NCBI RefSeq assembly: GCF_039655775.1
Contig: NZ_JBBYXJ010000001.1
Location: 1,302,001-1,366,000 of the forward strand
Direction: 5' to 3'
DNA: 64,000 nt
DNA from: Iodidimonas sp. SYSU 1G8
GTDB lineage: Bacteria > Pseudomonadota > Alphaproteobacteria > SMXS01
Translations under genes and position numbers: made by a program
In this document: piece after piece, positions 8,844 through 18,921 of the stretch
Position numbering within the stretch: the first letter of the stretch is position 1
Layout: each line of letters opens with the position of its first letter
The notes under the pieces: generated by a model
Databases searched by the model: none
Seen by the model: the letters and a program-made list of their open reading frames with translations, nothing else
What the model was told of the DNA's origin: nothing

Positions 8844-8872
8844 ACAATAGTCGGATCGAATTGCGCGATCAA
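8844..8872 (-). promoter_or_regulatory. sigma70-type promoter of tRNA-Gln
   Basis: On the minus strand TTGATC (8867-8872) and TATTGT (8844-8849) are separated by exactly 17 bp and lie 12 bp upstream of the mature tRNA 5' end. Confidence 0.65.
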
Positions 8873-8889
8873 CGGTCCGTTACGCGTCG

Positions 8890-10137
8890 CTAGCGAAACA
8901 GGCCACGCGTATCGATCAGGACCTTGCGAGCCAGCTGTTCGTGTTCGATACCCTTGAAGCGTTCGTGATCCACGAGCACCAGCAGGATATCCGCGCGGCG
9001 CAGCGCCTCGTCGACGCCGACGAATTCTAGGTTGGCGAAACCGGCCAGTTTCTCCGGACATTCGCTGACGAAAGGCTCCACCGCCAGGACGGTCGCCACG
9101 TTCTGCCGCGCCAGCTCGGCGGTGATCGCCAGCGCCGGGCTCTCCCGCAGATCGTCAATGTTCGCCTTGAACGCAAGGCCAAGGCAGGCGACCACCGGGT
9201 CCTTGAAGCGGTCAGCCGCCGTTTTCACCTGGTCAATGACCCAGCGCGGCTTGCCGTCATTGACCTCGCGCGCGGTCTGGATCAGACGGCTCTCGCTCGG
9301 CGCGGAATGCACGATGAACCAGGGATCGACGGCGATGCAGTGCCCGCCGACGCCCGGGCCAGGCTGAAGGATGTTCACGCGCGGATGCCGGTTGGCCAGC
9401 GCGATCAGTTCCCAGACGTTGACGCCCAGCCGATCGCAGATCAGGGACAATTCATTGGCATAGGCGATATTGACGTCGCGAAAGGCGTTTTCCGCCAGCT
9501 TTGACAATTCGGCAGTGCGCGCCTTTGTGGTGAAGACGGTGCCGGTGGTGAAGGTCCGGTAGAAATCGGCGCCCACCTGCGCGGACTCGGAGTCGAGCCC
9601 GCCGACGATGCGGTCATTGATCACCAGCTCCTGCAGCACCTTGCCCGGCAACACCCGTTCCGGGGAATGGGCAAGGTAGAGGCGGTTCGGTCCCTTCGTG
9701 ATCTCGGGTCCGAGATCCGGACGCATTTCCGCGATCCATCCGGCGATCTGCTCGGTCGCGCCAACGGGACTGGTCGATTCCAGAATGACGAGATTGCCTG
9801 GACGCAGGTGCAGCGCCAGTGCCCGGGTGGCCGCTTCGACGTAGGACATGTCCGGCGCATGGCCTTCGGCGAAGGGTGTGGGCACGGCGATGATGAAGAT
9901 GTCGGCCGGCGCCGGTTCATAGGACGCGGTCAATTGTCCGCTGCCGACCGCGGACGCGACCAGGATATCGAGGTCCGGCTCGTGGAAATGCAGCGTGCCG
10001 GCCTGTACCGCGCCCACCACCTTTTCGCTGACGTCCACGCCCAGAACGCTGTACCCCCGGGTCGCCAGCAGACTGGCCGTCGGCAGGCCGATATAGCCCA
10101 GCCCCATTACGCAAACCGTCTTGTCGAAACGCGCCAT
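8890..10137 (-). CDS. wecC: UDP-N-acetyl-D-mannosamine dehydrogenase
   Basis: This 415-residue enzyme oxidises UDP-ManNAc to UDP-ManNAcA with two NAD+, supplying an acidic sugar for surface polysaccharide. The N-terminal Rossmann motif is GLGYIGLP (12-19). The middle domain contains ELSKLAENAFRDVNIAYANEL, and the catalytic Cys lies in GVGGHCIAVDPWF. The C-terminal domain has FKANIDDLRESP. The pattern fits WecC/CapL better than UDP-glucose dehydrogenase. The gene starts 3 bp after the epimerase stop, so the two consecutive steps are co-transcribed. Confidence 0.92.
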   Translation of the reverse strand: MARFDKTVCVMGLGYIGLPTASLLATRGYSVLGVDVSEKVVGAVQAGTLHFHEPDLDILVASAVGSGQLTASYEPAPADIFIIAVPTPFAEGHAPDMSYVEAATRALALHLRPGNLVILESTSPVGATEQIAGWIAEMRPDLGPEITKGPNRLYLAHSPERVLPGKVLQELVINDRIVGGLDSESAQVGADFYRTFTTGTVFTTKARTAELSKLAENAFRDVNIAYANELSLICDRLGVNVWELIALANRHPRVNILQPGPGVGGHCIAVDPWFIVHSAPSESRLIQTAREVNDGKPRWVIDQVKTAADRFKDPVVACLGLAFKANIDDLRESPALAITAELARQNVATVLAVEPFVSECPEKLAGFANLEFVGVDEALRRADILLVLVDHERFKGIEHEQLARKVLIDTRGLFR

Positions 10138-10140
10138 CGT

Positions 10141-11298
10141 TTAAGCCGCCATATCCGTCCATGGTTCAGGCATCACGCCGTGACCCGCCAGTGATTCAAG
10201 GTAGCCGACGATCCGGCCCGCCGCCCTGCCGTCGCCATAGGGATTGTGGGCCTGGCTCATGCGCCGGTAGCGCGCCGGCTCGTCGAGCAGGCGGGAAGCC
10301 TCGGCGACGATGCGGTCCCGGTCCGTCCCGGTCATGAGCACCGTTCCGGCATCGACCGCTTCCGGCCGTTCCGTGGTGTCGCGGGTGACCAGGACCGGTT
10401 TGCCCAGTGAAGGCGCCTCCTCCTGGATGCCGCCGGAATCCGTGATGATCAGCGCGCTGCGATTCATCAGGTAGACGAAGGGCAGATAATCCTCGGGCTC
10501 GACGAGATGGATGTCGGGCAAACCGCCCAGGATCTCGTGCACCGGTCCCTTGACATTGGGGTTGAGGTGAACCGGATAGAGCACCGTGACATCGCCGCGC
10601 GCGGCCAGATCCGCCAGCGCCTGACACATGTTGCGCAGCCCATCGCCGAAACTCTCGCGTCGGTGTCCGGTCACCAGGACAAGCCGCTTGTCGCCCAGAT
10701 AGCCGAAGCGCTCGTCATACCGCGCGATGGCGTCAGGGTCGGCCAGCAGCCGATCCCGCGTCAGATGGAGCGCGTCGATCACGGTATTGCCGGTGACGTA
10801 AATCGCGTCTTCGGGCGTGTTCTCCCGCAACAGATTGTCCCGGGCCCGGCTTGTCGGCGCGAAATGGCGGTCCGCGAGCGCGCCCGTCAGGCGCCGGTTC
10901 ATCTCTTCCGGCCAGGGACTGTATCGATTACCGGTTCGCAGGCCGGCCTCCACATGGCCGACGTCGATCTTGCGATAATAGGCCGCGAGCGAAGCGGCGA
11001 AGGTGGTGGTCGTGTCGCCGTGAACCAGGATGCGATCCGGCTGCCAGTCCTCGAACACGCGTGCCAGACCAGCCAGGACCCCAGATGTGATATCGGTCAG
11101 GGACTGCGCCGCTTTCATGATGTTGAGGTCGTAATGCGGTCGGATATCGAACAGATCGAGGACCTGATCCAGCATCTGCCGGTGCTGCGAGGTCACGCAG
11201 ACCCGTGCGTCTAGCACCGCGCTGCGCTCGAGCGCCTTGACCACGGGCGCCATCTTGATCGCCTCGGGCCGCGTTCCGAAAACAGTCAGAATCTTCAT
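10141..11298 (-). CDS. wecB: UDP-N-acetylglucosamine 2-epimerase (non-hydrolysing)
   Basis: This 385-residue cytoplasmic enzyme converts UDP-GlcNAc to UDP-ManNAc, the substrate of the adjacent dehydrogenase. The start at 11298 gives [18 protein letters not shown], the standard N-terminus; a start at 11319 would add seven odd residues. Further signatures are [56 protein letters not shown] and [18 protein letters not shown]. It is divergent from the sugar epimerase at 11468 with 169 bp between. Confidence 0.95.
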   Translation of the reverse strand: MKILTVFGTRPEAIKMAPVVKALERSAVLDARVCVTSQHRQMLDQVLDLFDIRPHYDLNIMKAAQSLTDITSGVLAGLARVFEDWQPDRILVHGDTTTTFAASLAAYYRKIDVGHVEAGLRTGNRYSPWPEEMNRRLTGALADRHFAPTSRARDNLLRENTPEDAIYVTGNTVIDALHLTRDRLLADPDAIARYDERFGYLGDKRLVLVTGHRRESFGDGLRNMCQALADLAARGDVTVLYPVHLNPNVKGPVHEILGGLPDIHLVEPEDYLPFVYLMNRSALIITDSGGIQEEAPSLGKPVLVTRDTTERPEAVDAGTVLMTGTDRDRIVAEASRLLDEPARYRRMSQAHNPYGDGRAAGRIVGYLESLAGHGVMPEPWTDMAA

Positions 11299-11467
11299 CG
11301 TCGGCGCCGCATCCCTCATTGCGCGTACCCCACGACCTTACGACGAAGCCGTGGATTTCACGACAGATTTACACGCTCAAGCCGTACCTGCCGATCCGGC
11401 ACATGAAAGCGCAACCTGTTTCCTGTATCGTCGCCCGATCTTCAACCAACGCGAGGGCGAACAGAGC

Positions 11468-12436
11468 ATGGCCGTATTGGTTACCGGCGTCGCCGGCTTC
11501 ATCGGCTTCCACGTCGCCCGCACCCTGCTGGCGCGCGGCGAGGAGGTTGTCGGCATCGATAACCTCAACGACTATTACAGCGTGGCCCTGAAGGAATCCC
11601 GGCTGGCCGAGTTGCGGCCCCACAACCGATTCAGTTTCCACAAACTGGATTTTTCCGACGATGTTACCCTGATGGAGACCCTGCGCGACGCCGGGATCGA
11701 CCGGATCGTTCACCTGGGCGCGCAACCGGGCGTGCGCTATTCCATCGAACATCCCATGGCTTACGCGAAGGCCAATCTGGTCGGTCACCTGTCCATGCTG
11801 GAACTGGCGCGGCATACGCCGGGTCTGAAGCATTTCGTCTATGCCAGCTCGAGCTCGGTCTATGGCGGCAATGCGAAGCAGCCTTTCGCCGAGACCGATC
11901 CCGTAGAGCACCCGGTTTCGCTCTATGCCGCGACAAAGCGGGCAGACGAGCTGATGAGCGTCTCCTATGCCCATCTCTACGGCTTCCCGCAGACCGGTTT
12001 GCGCTTCTTCACGGTCTACGGCCCGTCCGGTCGTCCCGATATGGCCGTCTGGCTTTTTACCGAGGCGCTATTCCAGAACAAGCCGATCAAGCTGTTCGAT
12101 GATGGCCGCCTGTTGCGCGACTTCACCTATGTGGACGACATCGTCGCAGGCGTCCTCGCCGTGCTGGATGGACCGCCGAACGGGGAACGGCCGCACCGCC
12201 TCTACAACATCGGCAACAACAAGCCCGAGCCTGTCACCAAGCTGTTGGAGATCATCGAGCAGGCCGCGGGACGCAAGGCGTCCGTGATCAGCGAACCCAT
12301 GCAGCCGGGCGACGTGCCAGCGACCTACGCCGACATCGACGCCATCAGGCGCGACCACGGGTTCGAGCCGACTACCCCGCTCGAGGTCGGCGTGCCGCGC
12401 TTCGTCGACTGGTACAGGCGCTGGCGCGGCCTCTGA
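11468..12436 (+). CDS. UDP-glucuronate 4-epimerase-like NAD-dependent epimerase
   Basis: This short-chain dehydrogenase-type epimerase (322 residues) probably interconverts UDP-glucuronate and UDP-galacturonate. The start MAVLVTGVAGFIGFHVA gives the NAD-binding TGxxGFIG motif at residues 6-13. The catalytic Ser/Tyr/Lys are seen in SSSSVYGGN and YAATKRADEL. RFFTVYGPSGRPDMAVWLF is the stretch typical of UDP-glucuronate epimerases. The frame is open further upstream, but only the ATG at 11468 starts directly at the Rossmann fold. It lies opposite wecB/wecC and forms a surface-polysaccharide precursor set with them. Confidence 0.88.
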   Translation: MAVLVTGVAGFIGFHVARTLLARGEEVVGIDNLNDYYSVALKESRLAELRPHNRFSFHKLDFSDDVTLMETLRDAGIDRIVHLGAQPGVRYSIEHPMAYAKANLVGHLSMLELARHTPGLKHFVYASSSSVYGGNAKQPFAETDPVEHPVSLYAATKRADELMSVSYAHLYGFPQTGLRFFTVYGPSGRPDMAVWLFTEALFQNKPIKLFDDGRLLRDFTYVDDIVAGVLAVLDGPPNGERPHRLYNIGNNKPEPVTKLLEIIEQAAGRKASVISEPMQPGDVPATYADIDAIRRDHGFEPTTPLEVGVPRFVDWYRRWRGL

Positions 12437-12442
12437 TCGCCC

Positions 12443-13210
12443 ATGCGCATGCTGTGGATCATCTTCCAGCCGAGCAACTCGCTGTTCATCATGGCCGTGC
12501 TGGGCGGCGTGTTATGGCTGACCGGATGGCACGCCACGGCTAAGTGGTTGCTCGCGCTGACCGGAATGGTCTTCGCCGCGATCATGCTGACGCCGCTGGC
12601 GTCCTACCTGACCGTTACCCTCGAGACCCGCTTTCCCCATCCCCCACTGCCCGCCAGGGTCGACGGCATCATCAGCCTGGGCGGCGCCGTCAACACCAAC
12701 ACCACGGAACGCTGGGGCCGACCGCAGCTGAACGACAGGGTCGAACGGCTGACCGAAGCGGCCGCCTTGTCGCGCCGCTATCCGGACGCCACGCTGCTGA
12801 TCTCGGGTGGACACTGGAACCCAAAGGACAAGCTGAGCGAAGCCGACGTGGCGCGCCGGCTGTTCGACGAGATCGGCCTGCCCCTCGAGAACGCGGTCTT
12901 CGAGGACCGGTCGACGACGACCTGGGAAAATGCGCTGATGAGCCGGGAACTGGTCAAGCCGCAGCCTGGGCAAACCTGGCTGCTGGTGACCTCGGCCTAC
13001 CACATGCCTCGCGCGGTCGGAATTTTCCGGCGACTGGGCTGGGATGTGGTGCCCTTCCCGGTCGACTACTACACCGACGGCACGATTTCCGGCGACAGCT
13101 TCAGCAGCATCGGATTCCGGCTCGCCGCGATGGACTTCATCGTTCGGGAATGGGCGGCGCTTGTCGCCTATCGCTTGCAGGACCGGACCAGCGCGCTGTT
13201 TCCGCGCTGA
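12443..13210 (+). CDS. DUF218 (SanA/YdcF/ElyC-type) membrane-anchored protein
   Basis: This 255-residue protein has two N-terminal hydrophobic segments (about 13-30 and 34-55) followed by a DUF218 domain. Signatures are DGIISLGGAVN, RLTEAAALSRRYPDATLLISGG, STTTWENALMSRELV and LLVTSAYHMPRAVGIFRRLGWDVVPFP. E. coli members (ElyC, SanA) influence envelope polysaccharide or peptidoglycan metabolism, though the chemistry is uncertain. It begins 6 bp after the epimerase, so it is probably in the same transcript. Confidence 0.87.
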   Translation: MRMLWIIFQPSNSLFIMAVLGGVLWLTGWHATAKWLLALTGMVFAAIMLTPLASYLTVTLETRFPHPPLPARVDGIISLGGAVNTNTTERWGRPQLNDRVERLTEAAALSRRYPDATLLISGGHWNPKDKLSEADVARRLFDEIGLPLENAVFEDRSTTTWENALMSRELVKPQPGQTWLLVTSAYHMPRAVGIFRRLGWDVVPFPVDYYTDGTISGDSFSSIGFRLAAMDFIVREWAALVAYRLQDRTSALFPR

Positions 13211-13213
13211 TGC

Positions 13214-14014
13214 CTATTTCCGGTTCCGGCCGAGAAAGCCGATGATCTCGGCGACGACGCCATCGTCGCCAATCACGGAATGGCTGGATCCGCGCTCCAG
13301 CACCAGCGATTTCGAACCTGGACGTTTGTCGCCGAAGAAGGCGCCGCAATCGCCCGCCTGCTTGCTGTTTTCGGCATCGTACCACGGGTCGTTCTTGCGC
13401 ACGACGGACAGGATCGGCGTCGTATCTGGCCCATCAATGCCGCGCACCCACGTCGAACCATGGCAGGTCCACTGGGTGATCACCCGCGCGCGGAAGATGT
13501 CGCCGCGGAAATGCGCGGCGGCGAGGCCGCCCTCGCTGACGCCGACAATGAACAGATTGTCCCAGTCGGCCCATTTGTTGCCGACCATTTCCTGCAGGGC
13601 GAAATTGATCTCGGCCTGACGAAAGTCGAAGACGAACAGGTTGACGCCGCCCTTCTTGTCCCACGACGAGCACTGCAGCGGGCGATACTTTCGCGCCATG
13701 CTGTCCGGCGCAACGACCACGTAACCGGCGGCGGCGATCTTGCGGATCAGCCCGCGATCCTCATCCGCGAAACCGGTACAGCCGTGCATGTAGACCACCA
13801 CGGGAAACTTGCGGTCCGCGATGTCCAGCTGCGCCTGACGCTTGGCGTCGGAAATCCGTGTGATCCCGCCCCCGCCGAGCGCCTCCGGCACCGCGCTGAG
13901 CGCATTGTGCCAAGTCAGTTCGATATCGGAGAGCGCGCTGGCCTGCCTGGCATCGGTCGCGCAGGCGGCGAACGACAAGGCAAGGGCGATGGTAACCAGA
14001 TGGAAAATTTTCAA
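13214..14014 (-). CDS. alpha/beta hydrolase, putative lipoprotein
   Basis: The 266-residue protein is a predicted exported hydrolase of the dienelactone-hydrolase-like type. The N-terminus (MKIFHLVTIALALSFAACA) is a signal peptide with a near-lipobox before Cys18. The fold markers are VVVYMHGCTGF (oxyanion region), the nucleophile elbow GVSEGG, DPWYD and a late His in ERGSSHSVIGDDG. The substrate is unknown. It converges with the DUF218 gene (3-bp gap) and lies 48 bp downstream of ispE on the same strand. Confidence 0.8.
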   Translation of the reverse strand: MKIFHLVTIALALSFAACATDARQASALSDIELTWHNALSAVPEALGGGGITRISDAKRQAQLDIADRKFPVVVYMHGCTGFADEDRGLIRKIAAAGYVVVAPDSMARKYRPLQCSSWDKKGGVNLFVFDFRQAEINFALQEMVGNKWADWDNLFIVGVSEGGLAAAHFRGDIFRARVITQWTCHGSTWVRGIDGPDTTPILSVVRKNDPWYDAENSKQAGDCGAFFGDKRPGSKSLVLERGSSHSVIGDDGVVAEIIGFLGRNRK

Positions 14015-14062
14015 GACATGTCCGACGGCTGTAAGGCTGGCGGCGCATGATACGCAGCGCGG

Positions 14063-14959
14063 TCAGCCGCCGCCACTCCGAAGCACGCCATGCGCCGTCC
14101 ACCACAACGCGTTTCGGGCTCCGAGTATCCCGGCGGCACGCGCGGCGGAGGACGAATCCGGAAAAAGACCGAAACAGGTGGCCCCGCTGCCGGACATTCG
14201 CGCCATCAGACAGCCGTCCTGCGTCTCCAGCGCGGCGAGCACGTCCAGAATGACGGGCGCCAGGGCAATGGCCGGTGGCTGGAGATCGTTGTGGCGCTCG
14301 CGCAAGGCGCCAGCCAGGGCCGAGGCGCGGTCCGCGGCGGGCAGCGGCGCCGGTGCACGAAACGCGGTGACATCGGCGTCGAAACGCCTGAAGACGGCCG
14401 GCGTGGCAACAGCGACGCCGGGATTCACCAGCACGACCCAGCAAGGCGGCAACGGCGCCGCGTCCGTGAGGATTTCGCCGATCCCGGACACCTGGGTCGG
14501 GATACTGCGCACGCAGGCGGGAATGTCGGCGCCCAGTCCTTCGCCGATCCGCTCCAGCGCTGGCGGAAGCAGACCCAGCCCCCAGACGCGGTTCAGCAAC
14601 CGCAAGGCAGCGGCCGCGTCCGCCGAGCCGCCGCCGATGCCTGAGGCAACGGGCAGGTTCTTGGTCAGGCGGATCAGCGCCCCCTGCCGCGCCGGACCGG
14701 CGATGTCCGATAATGCGCGTGCCGCGCGCAGCACCAGATTGTCGTCACTGGCCGGAATGTCACCTGCGAATGGACCGTCCAAGGCCAGCGACAGAGTATC
14801 GGCAGGCTCGACGCTCAAGCGGTCGCCGATATCCGTGAAGACGAACAGGCTGTCGAGCTCATGATAGCCATCATCGCGAATGCGGGTGACGTGGAGATAA
14901 AGGTTGAGCTTGGCCCATGCCGTTTCAGCCAGCACGGTGCCTGCGGATGCCGTGTCCAA
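14063..14959 (-). CDS. ispE: 4-diphosphocytidyl-2-C-methyl-D-erythritol kinase
   Basis: IspE phosphorylates CDP-methylerythritol in the MEP pathway to isoprenoids. The protein (298 residues) has AWAKLNLYLHV with the catalytic Lys near the N-terminus, RDDGYHELDSLF, and the GHMP ATP-binding loop LPVASGIGGGSADAAAAL (about 106-123). ADIPACVRSIPTQVSGIGE and MSGSGATCFGLF complete the family pattern. It starts 3 bp after the TPR gene stop, so it is the third gene of an ETF-QO, TPR, ispE transcript. Confidence 0.95.
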   Translation of the reverse strand: MDTASAGTVLAETAWAKLNLYLHVTRIRDDGYHELDSLFVFTDIGDRLSVEPADTLSLALDGPFAGDIPASDDNLVLRAARALSDIAGPARQGALIRLTKNLPVASGIGGGSADAAAALRLLNRVWGLGLLPPALERIGEGLGADIPACVRSIPTQVSGIGEILTDAAPLPPCWVVLVNPGVAVATPAVFRRFDADVTAFRAPAPLPAADRASALAGALRERHNDLQPPAIALAPVILDVLAALETQDGCLMARMSGSGATCFGLFPDSSSAARAAGILGARNALWWTAHGVLRSGGG

Positions 14960-14962
14960 GCG

Positions 14963-16744
14963 TTACTTCTCGCTGCGCTTTTCGGTGTCGAGGCCCGATT
15001 TGATCTTGGCCTCGATCTTCACCAGTTCCTCGGCCTCGGGTTTCATCGCCGCGGCATGACGCCACTGGAAGGTCGCATCGAGGCGGCGGCCAGCCTGCCA
15101 GTACGCATCGCCCAGATGATCGTTGATGGTCGGATCCTCCGGAATCAGCGCGGCGGCCTTCTCCAGCCATTCGACGGCTTCCGTATAGCGGCCCAGTCGA
15201 TACAGCGCCCACCCGAGGCTGTCGACGATGTACCCATCGTCAGGCCGCTGCTCGACCGCCTTCTGGATCATGACGAGCGCCTCGTCCAGCTTGACGCCCT
15301 GTTCGATCAGGCTGTAGCCCAGATAGTTGAGCACGAGCGGCTGATCGGGCGACAATTGCAGCGCCTTGCGGAAATCGGCCTCGGCCTCCTGCCACATTTC
15401 CATCCGTTCGAAAGTGATGCCACGCGCATAGAACAGCGCCCAGTGACGTTCCGCCGGGGTCCCGATCTTGGCCATGACCTTGTCATAGGCGGCACGCGCC
15501 TCGGGAAACCGCTCCTCGCTGCGCAGCGTATCGGCCAGCGACGTAAGAACGTTCAGGCTTTCGGGTCGCTCGGCGAGCATGCCCTGGAGCGCCTCGATCG
15601 ATTTCTCGGGCTTGTCCATCTGGTTATAGAGCAGTGCGGCCTCGAAGCGGGCGTCCCAGCCGAGAACCGGGTCATCCATGACGGCCTTATACGCGGCAAG
15701 CGCCTCGTCGTACTGTCCGTCCCGGTCGAACACGTCACCGAGCAGCAGATTCGCCACCGGGAAATGGGGCTTCAGCGCCAGCGCCAACTGAAGATACATG
15801 ACGGCGGAACCGCGCGAACGCTCCTGCGCCAATGCACGGCCGGTGCTGAAGAAGGCTTCGGCCGCGCCATCGGCTGCGGTCTTGATGACCGGATAGAGCG
15901 CGCCGTCATCGCGCACGCCCTGCTGGGCGGCTTCGATGAGAACGTTGCTCGGATAGGAATGCAGATAGGCGGCATAGACCGCCTTGGCCTGATCAGTCTT
16001 GCCGTGCCGCTCGAGGAAACGGCCATAGGCCAGCACAAGGCGCAGATCAGCGCCCTTCTGCAGCGCGATGGCCTCGTCATAGGCGGCCGTGGCCTCCTCG
16101 ACCCGACCGGCGAAATCGAGGATGTAGGCGCGGTGGGTCTTCATGAAAATCACGAAGCCCTTGTTCGCGGCAAGCTGGTCCAGATCCGCCAGCGCGTCGT
16201 CCGTCTTGCCTTCCGCCGCGTCGATCCAGGCGGAGATGACCGGGGCCATCAGCTCGACGATACCATTACGCGCCATACCGTCGATCCGCGTGCGCGCCTC
16301 GGCGAGCTTGTCGCGCTTCAGATCATCCGCCAGCAGGACCAGATCGGTCAGACCGGTGGGCTTTTCCTTCAGGTCCGCGAGACGCTGGGCCATGCGCACC
16401 GCGTCGTCGTGACGGCCGCCCGCGATGGCGATGGTGAAGGCCTGATGCACCAGTTCTGTGTTGTTGGGATCGCCCGCGACCGCCCGGATGTAGTAGTCAG
16501 CCGCCGCTTCCGTGTCGCGGTTGACGATGGCGAAGCGGCCGGAGAGGTAGTCGCCGAAAGCCTTGGCGTCCGCCGCTTCCGCGGCGTCAGCCGCTTTGCC
16601 GATCACCGAATTTTGCTGCGTCGCGAACGCCCCCGAAGGGACTACGGTCAACGCGCCGCCGATCAATACAACCCGGCCCAGGGCCTTGAGGCCTGGTAGC
16701 ACTCTGGAGGCTTTTCCGCGCCCCCGCCGGGATATTGCCGTCAT
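14963..16744 (-). CDS. exported tetratricopeptide-repeat protein
   Basis: The 593-residue product has an N-terminal basic and hydrophobic segment (VVLIGGALTVVPSGAFA) consistent with a signal peptide or anchor. A long array of TPR helices follows, with typical units such as AEADFRKALQLSPDQPLVLNY and DSLGWALYRLGRYTEAVEWL. TPR arrays serve as protein-binding scaffolds; the partner is unknown. ATG at 16744 is chosen over one at 16852 because it has a GGGG-type ribosome site just upstream and avoids a 100-bp overlap with the ETF-QO gene. Placement between ETF-QO and ispE is common in related bacteria, to my knowledge. Confidence 0.85.
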   Translation of the reverse strand: MTAISRRGRGKASRVLPGLKALGRVVLIGGALTVVPSGAFATQQNSVIGKAADAAEAADAKAFGDYLSGRFAIVNRDTEAAADYYIRAVAGDPNNTELVHQAFTIAIAGGRHDDAVRMAQRLADLKEKPTGLTDLVLLADDLKRDKLAEARTRIDGMARNGIVELMAPVISAWIDAAEGKTDDALADLDQLAANKGFVIFMKTHRAYILDFAGRVEEATAAYDEAIALQKGADLRLVLAYGRFLERHGKTDQAKAVYAAYLHSYPSNVLIEAAQQGVRDDGALYPVIKTAADGAAEAFFSTGRALAQERSRGSAVMYLQLALALKPHFPVANLLLGDVFDRDGQYDEALAAYKAVMDDPVLGWDARFEAALLYNQMDKPEKSIEALQGMLAERPESLNVLTSLADTLRSEERFPEARAAYDKVMAKIGTPAERHWALFYARGITFERMEMWQEAEADFRKALQLSPDQPLVLNYLGYSLIEQGVKLDEALVMIQKAVEQRPDDGYIVDSLGWALYRLGRYTEAVEWLEKAAALIPEDPTINDHLGDAYWQAGRRLDATFQWRHAAAMKPEAEELVKIEAKIKSGLDTEKRSEK

Positions 16745-16752
16745 TCCGCCCC

Positions 16753-18399
16753 TTACATGTTCGGGTAATTTGGTCCGCCGCCGCCTTCGGGCGTGACCCA
16801 CACAATATTTTGCGTGGGATCCTTGATATCGCAAGTCTTGCAGTGCACACAATTTTGCGCGTTGATCTGCAATCTCGGATTAGCCCCGCCATCATCGCGC
16901 ACGATTTCGTACACACCGGCCGGGCAATAACGCTGTTCCGGCGCGTCGTACTTGGCCAGATTGACCTCGATCGGAACGCTGGGATCCTTCAGCGTCAGGT
17001 GGATCGGCTGGTCTTCCTCGTGATTGGTGTTCGAAATGAACACCGAGGACAGCTTGTCGAAGGTCACGACGCCGTCCGGCTTGGGATAGGCGATGGGCTG
17101 GAATTCAGTCTTCGGGCGCAGACCTTCGTGGTCGGCCTTCTTGTGCTTCAGCGTGAAAGGCAGCTTACCGCCCAGCCAGCCGCCGATTCCGGTCATGAGC
17201 ACGCCGGGAATGAGGCCATAGGCGAACGCCGGCTTCACGTTACGGACCGCCTTCAGATCCTCGTAGACCCAGGAATTCTCATAGGCCGTCACATAGGAAC
17301 TCAGCGTATCGTGCCCTTCCGAGCCGCGCTTGAGCGCCTCGAACGCCGCCTCGGCGGCCAGCATGCCGGTCTTCATGGCATTGTTGGAGCCCTTGATCTT
17401 CGGCACGTTCATGAAACCGGCGGTGCAGCCGATCAGCAGGCCGCCCGGGAAGGCCAGTTTCGGCACGGACTGGAAACCGCCCGCGGTCAGGGCACGCGCG
17501 CCATAGGCGATGCGCTTGCCGCCCTCGAAGGTCGGCCGGATATCCGGATGGCTCTTGTAGCGCTGGAATTCGTCATAGGGAGACAGATAGGGATTGGCAT
17601 AGTCCAGGCCCATCACGAAGCCCACGGACACCAGGTTCTCGCCGAAATGGTAGAGAAACGAGCCGCCATAGGTGTTCATGTCCATCGGCCACCCGAAGGT
17701 GTGCTGGACGTAGCCGGGCTTGTGCTTGGAGGGATCGATCTCCCACAGTTCCTTGATGCCGATGCCGAACTTCTGCGGGCCGATGCCGTCGCGCAGGCCA
17801 AACTTGTCGGTCAGCTGCCGGGTCAGGGAGCCACGCGCGCCTTCCGCGAAGAAGGTGTACTTCGCATGCAGCTCGATGCCCTGGGTATAGTTCGGCCCGT
17901 GCGTGCCGTCGCGGTGGACGCCCATGTCGCCGGTCGCGACGCCCTTGATGCTGCCATCTTCGTGATAGAGCACCTCGGCGGCGGCGAAACCCGGATAGAT
18001 CTCGACGCCATGTTCCTCGGCCTGGGTCGCCAGCCAGCGGCAGACATTGGCGAGGGACACGATGTAATTGCCGTCATTGTGCAATACGGGCGGCATGATG
18101 AAGGTGGGGAAACTGACCGAGCCCTTTTCGGTCAGGTACATGAATTTGTCCTGCTTGCAGGGCGTCTCGAGCGGTGCGCCACGCTCTTTCCAATCGGGCA
18201 GCAACTCGCTGAGCGCGCGCGGCTCGAACACCGCGCCGGACAGGATATGCGCGCCGACTTCCGAACCCTTCTCGATGACGCAGACGCTGAAATCGACGTC
18301 GTTCTGTTGGCACAGCTGTTTCAACCGGATCGCCGCTGCCAGTCCCGCGGGACCGGCGCCGACGATGACCACGTCGAACTCCATCGATTCACGTTCCAT
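16753..18399 (-). CDS. electron transfer flavoprotein-ubiquinone oxidoreductase
   Basis: ETF-QO passes electrons from acyl-CoA dehydrogenases, via ETF, to ubiquinone at the inner membrane. The 548-residue protein starts with the FAD-binding motif [17 protein letters not shown] (about 10-26). A second flavin-contact segment is [13 protein letters not shown]. It ends with a 4Fe-4S ferredoxin-like domain: CPAGVYEIV and [16 protein letters not shown] supply four Cys. It is first in the operon leading into the TPR protein and IspE. An acyl-CoA dehydrogenase that could feed it lies at 56510, but the link is only functional inference. Confidence 0.96.
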   Translation of the reverse strand: MERESMEFDVVIVGAGPAGLAAAIRLKQLCQQNDVDFSVCVIEKGSEVGAHILSGAVFEPRALSELLPDWKERGAPLETPCKQDKFMYLTEKGSVSFPTFIMPPVLHNDGNYIVSLANVCRWLATQAEEHGVEIYPGFAAAEVLYHEDGSIKGVATGDMGVHRDGTHGPNYTQGIELHAKYTFFAEGARGSLTRQLTDKFGLRDGIGPQKFGIGIKELWEIDPSKHKPGYVQHTFGWPMDMNTYGGSFLYHFGENLVSVGFVMGLDYANPYLSPYDEFQRYKSHPDIRPTFEGGKRIAYGARALTAGGFQSVPKLAFPGGLLIGCTAGFMNVPKIKGSNNAMKTGMLAAEAAFEALKRGSEGHDTLSSYVTAYENSWVYEDLKAVRNVKPAFAYGLIPGVLMTGIGGWLGGKLPFTLKHKKADHEGLRPKTEFQPIAYPKPDGVVTFDKLSSVFISNTNHEEDQPIHLTLKDPSVPIEVNLAKYDAPEQRYCPAGVYEIVRDDGGANPRLQINAQNCVHCKTCDIKDPTQNIVWVTPEGGGGPNYPNM

Positions 18400-18534
18400 T
18401 ACGCGCCCCTTGTGTTTTCGCTCCTGAGCAGCCCGCCTTATATGCGCCGCAGGGCGCAGGGGTCAACGTTCGGGGCATGGCCCCCGGCCGCGATTGCACC
18501 AATTCCTGGCCGCGGAGAGCAAGCCTAACCCGTT

Positions 18535-18825
18535 TCAGTGGTTGTGCGGCTGGAATCCAGCCAGCTTCTCCGGCGCTACCTCGGACTGGTGCTTGGCCTT
18601 CCATTCCTCATAGGGCATGCCGTAGACCACTTCACGCGCGGTGCCCTTGTCCATCGGCACGCCGCGTTCACTGGCAGCTTCCTGATACCAGTTGGACAGG
18701 CAGTTCCGGCAGAAACCGGCCAGGTTCATCAGGTCGATGTTTTGCACGTCTGTACGCTCGCGCAGATGTTCGACCAGGCGGCGGAAAGCGGCGGCTTCCA
18801 GTTCTGTCTGCGTGACGGCGTCCAT
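18535..18825 (-). CDS. DUF1244 family protein
   Basis: This small cytoplasmic protein (96 residues) matches the DUF1244 family by AAAFRRLVEHLRERTDVQNIDLMNLAGFCRNC in segments, then LSNWYQEAA and VVYGMPYEEWKAKHQ. Two Cys in FCRNCL may be metal ligands or redox-active; this is not known. It is divergent from the uracil-DNA glycosylase gene across 96 bp. The family is widespread in proteobacteria without an assigned biochemical role. Confidence 0.88.
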   Translation of the reverse strand: MDAVTQTELEAAAFRRLVEHLRERTDVQNIDLMNLAGFCRNCLSNWYQEAASERGVPMDKGTAREVVYGMPYEEWKAKHQSEVAPEKLAGFQPHNH

Positions 18826-18921
18826 ATCGGTGCTCCTCGATGTGGTTTTGTCATACTATATGCCCCGGATGATCATACAGCCAACACAGCGAGCCCTGAA
18901 ATTCACGGAACCGGCCAGACC

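Noticed and set aside
8579-8893. Plus-strand open frame in the intergenic region
   Set aside because: It runs through tRNA-Gln on the opposite strand and has no coding features.
14861-16699. 612-codon plus-strand frame over the TPR gene
   Set aside because: It mirrors the TPR coding frame and has no recognisable domain.
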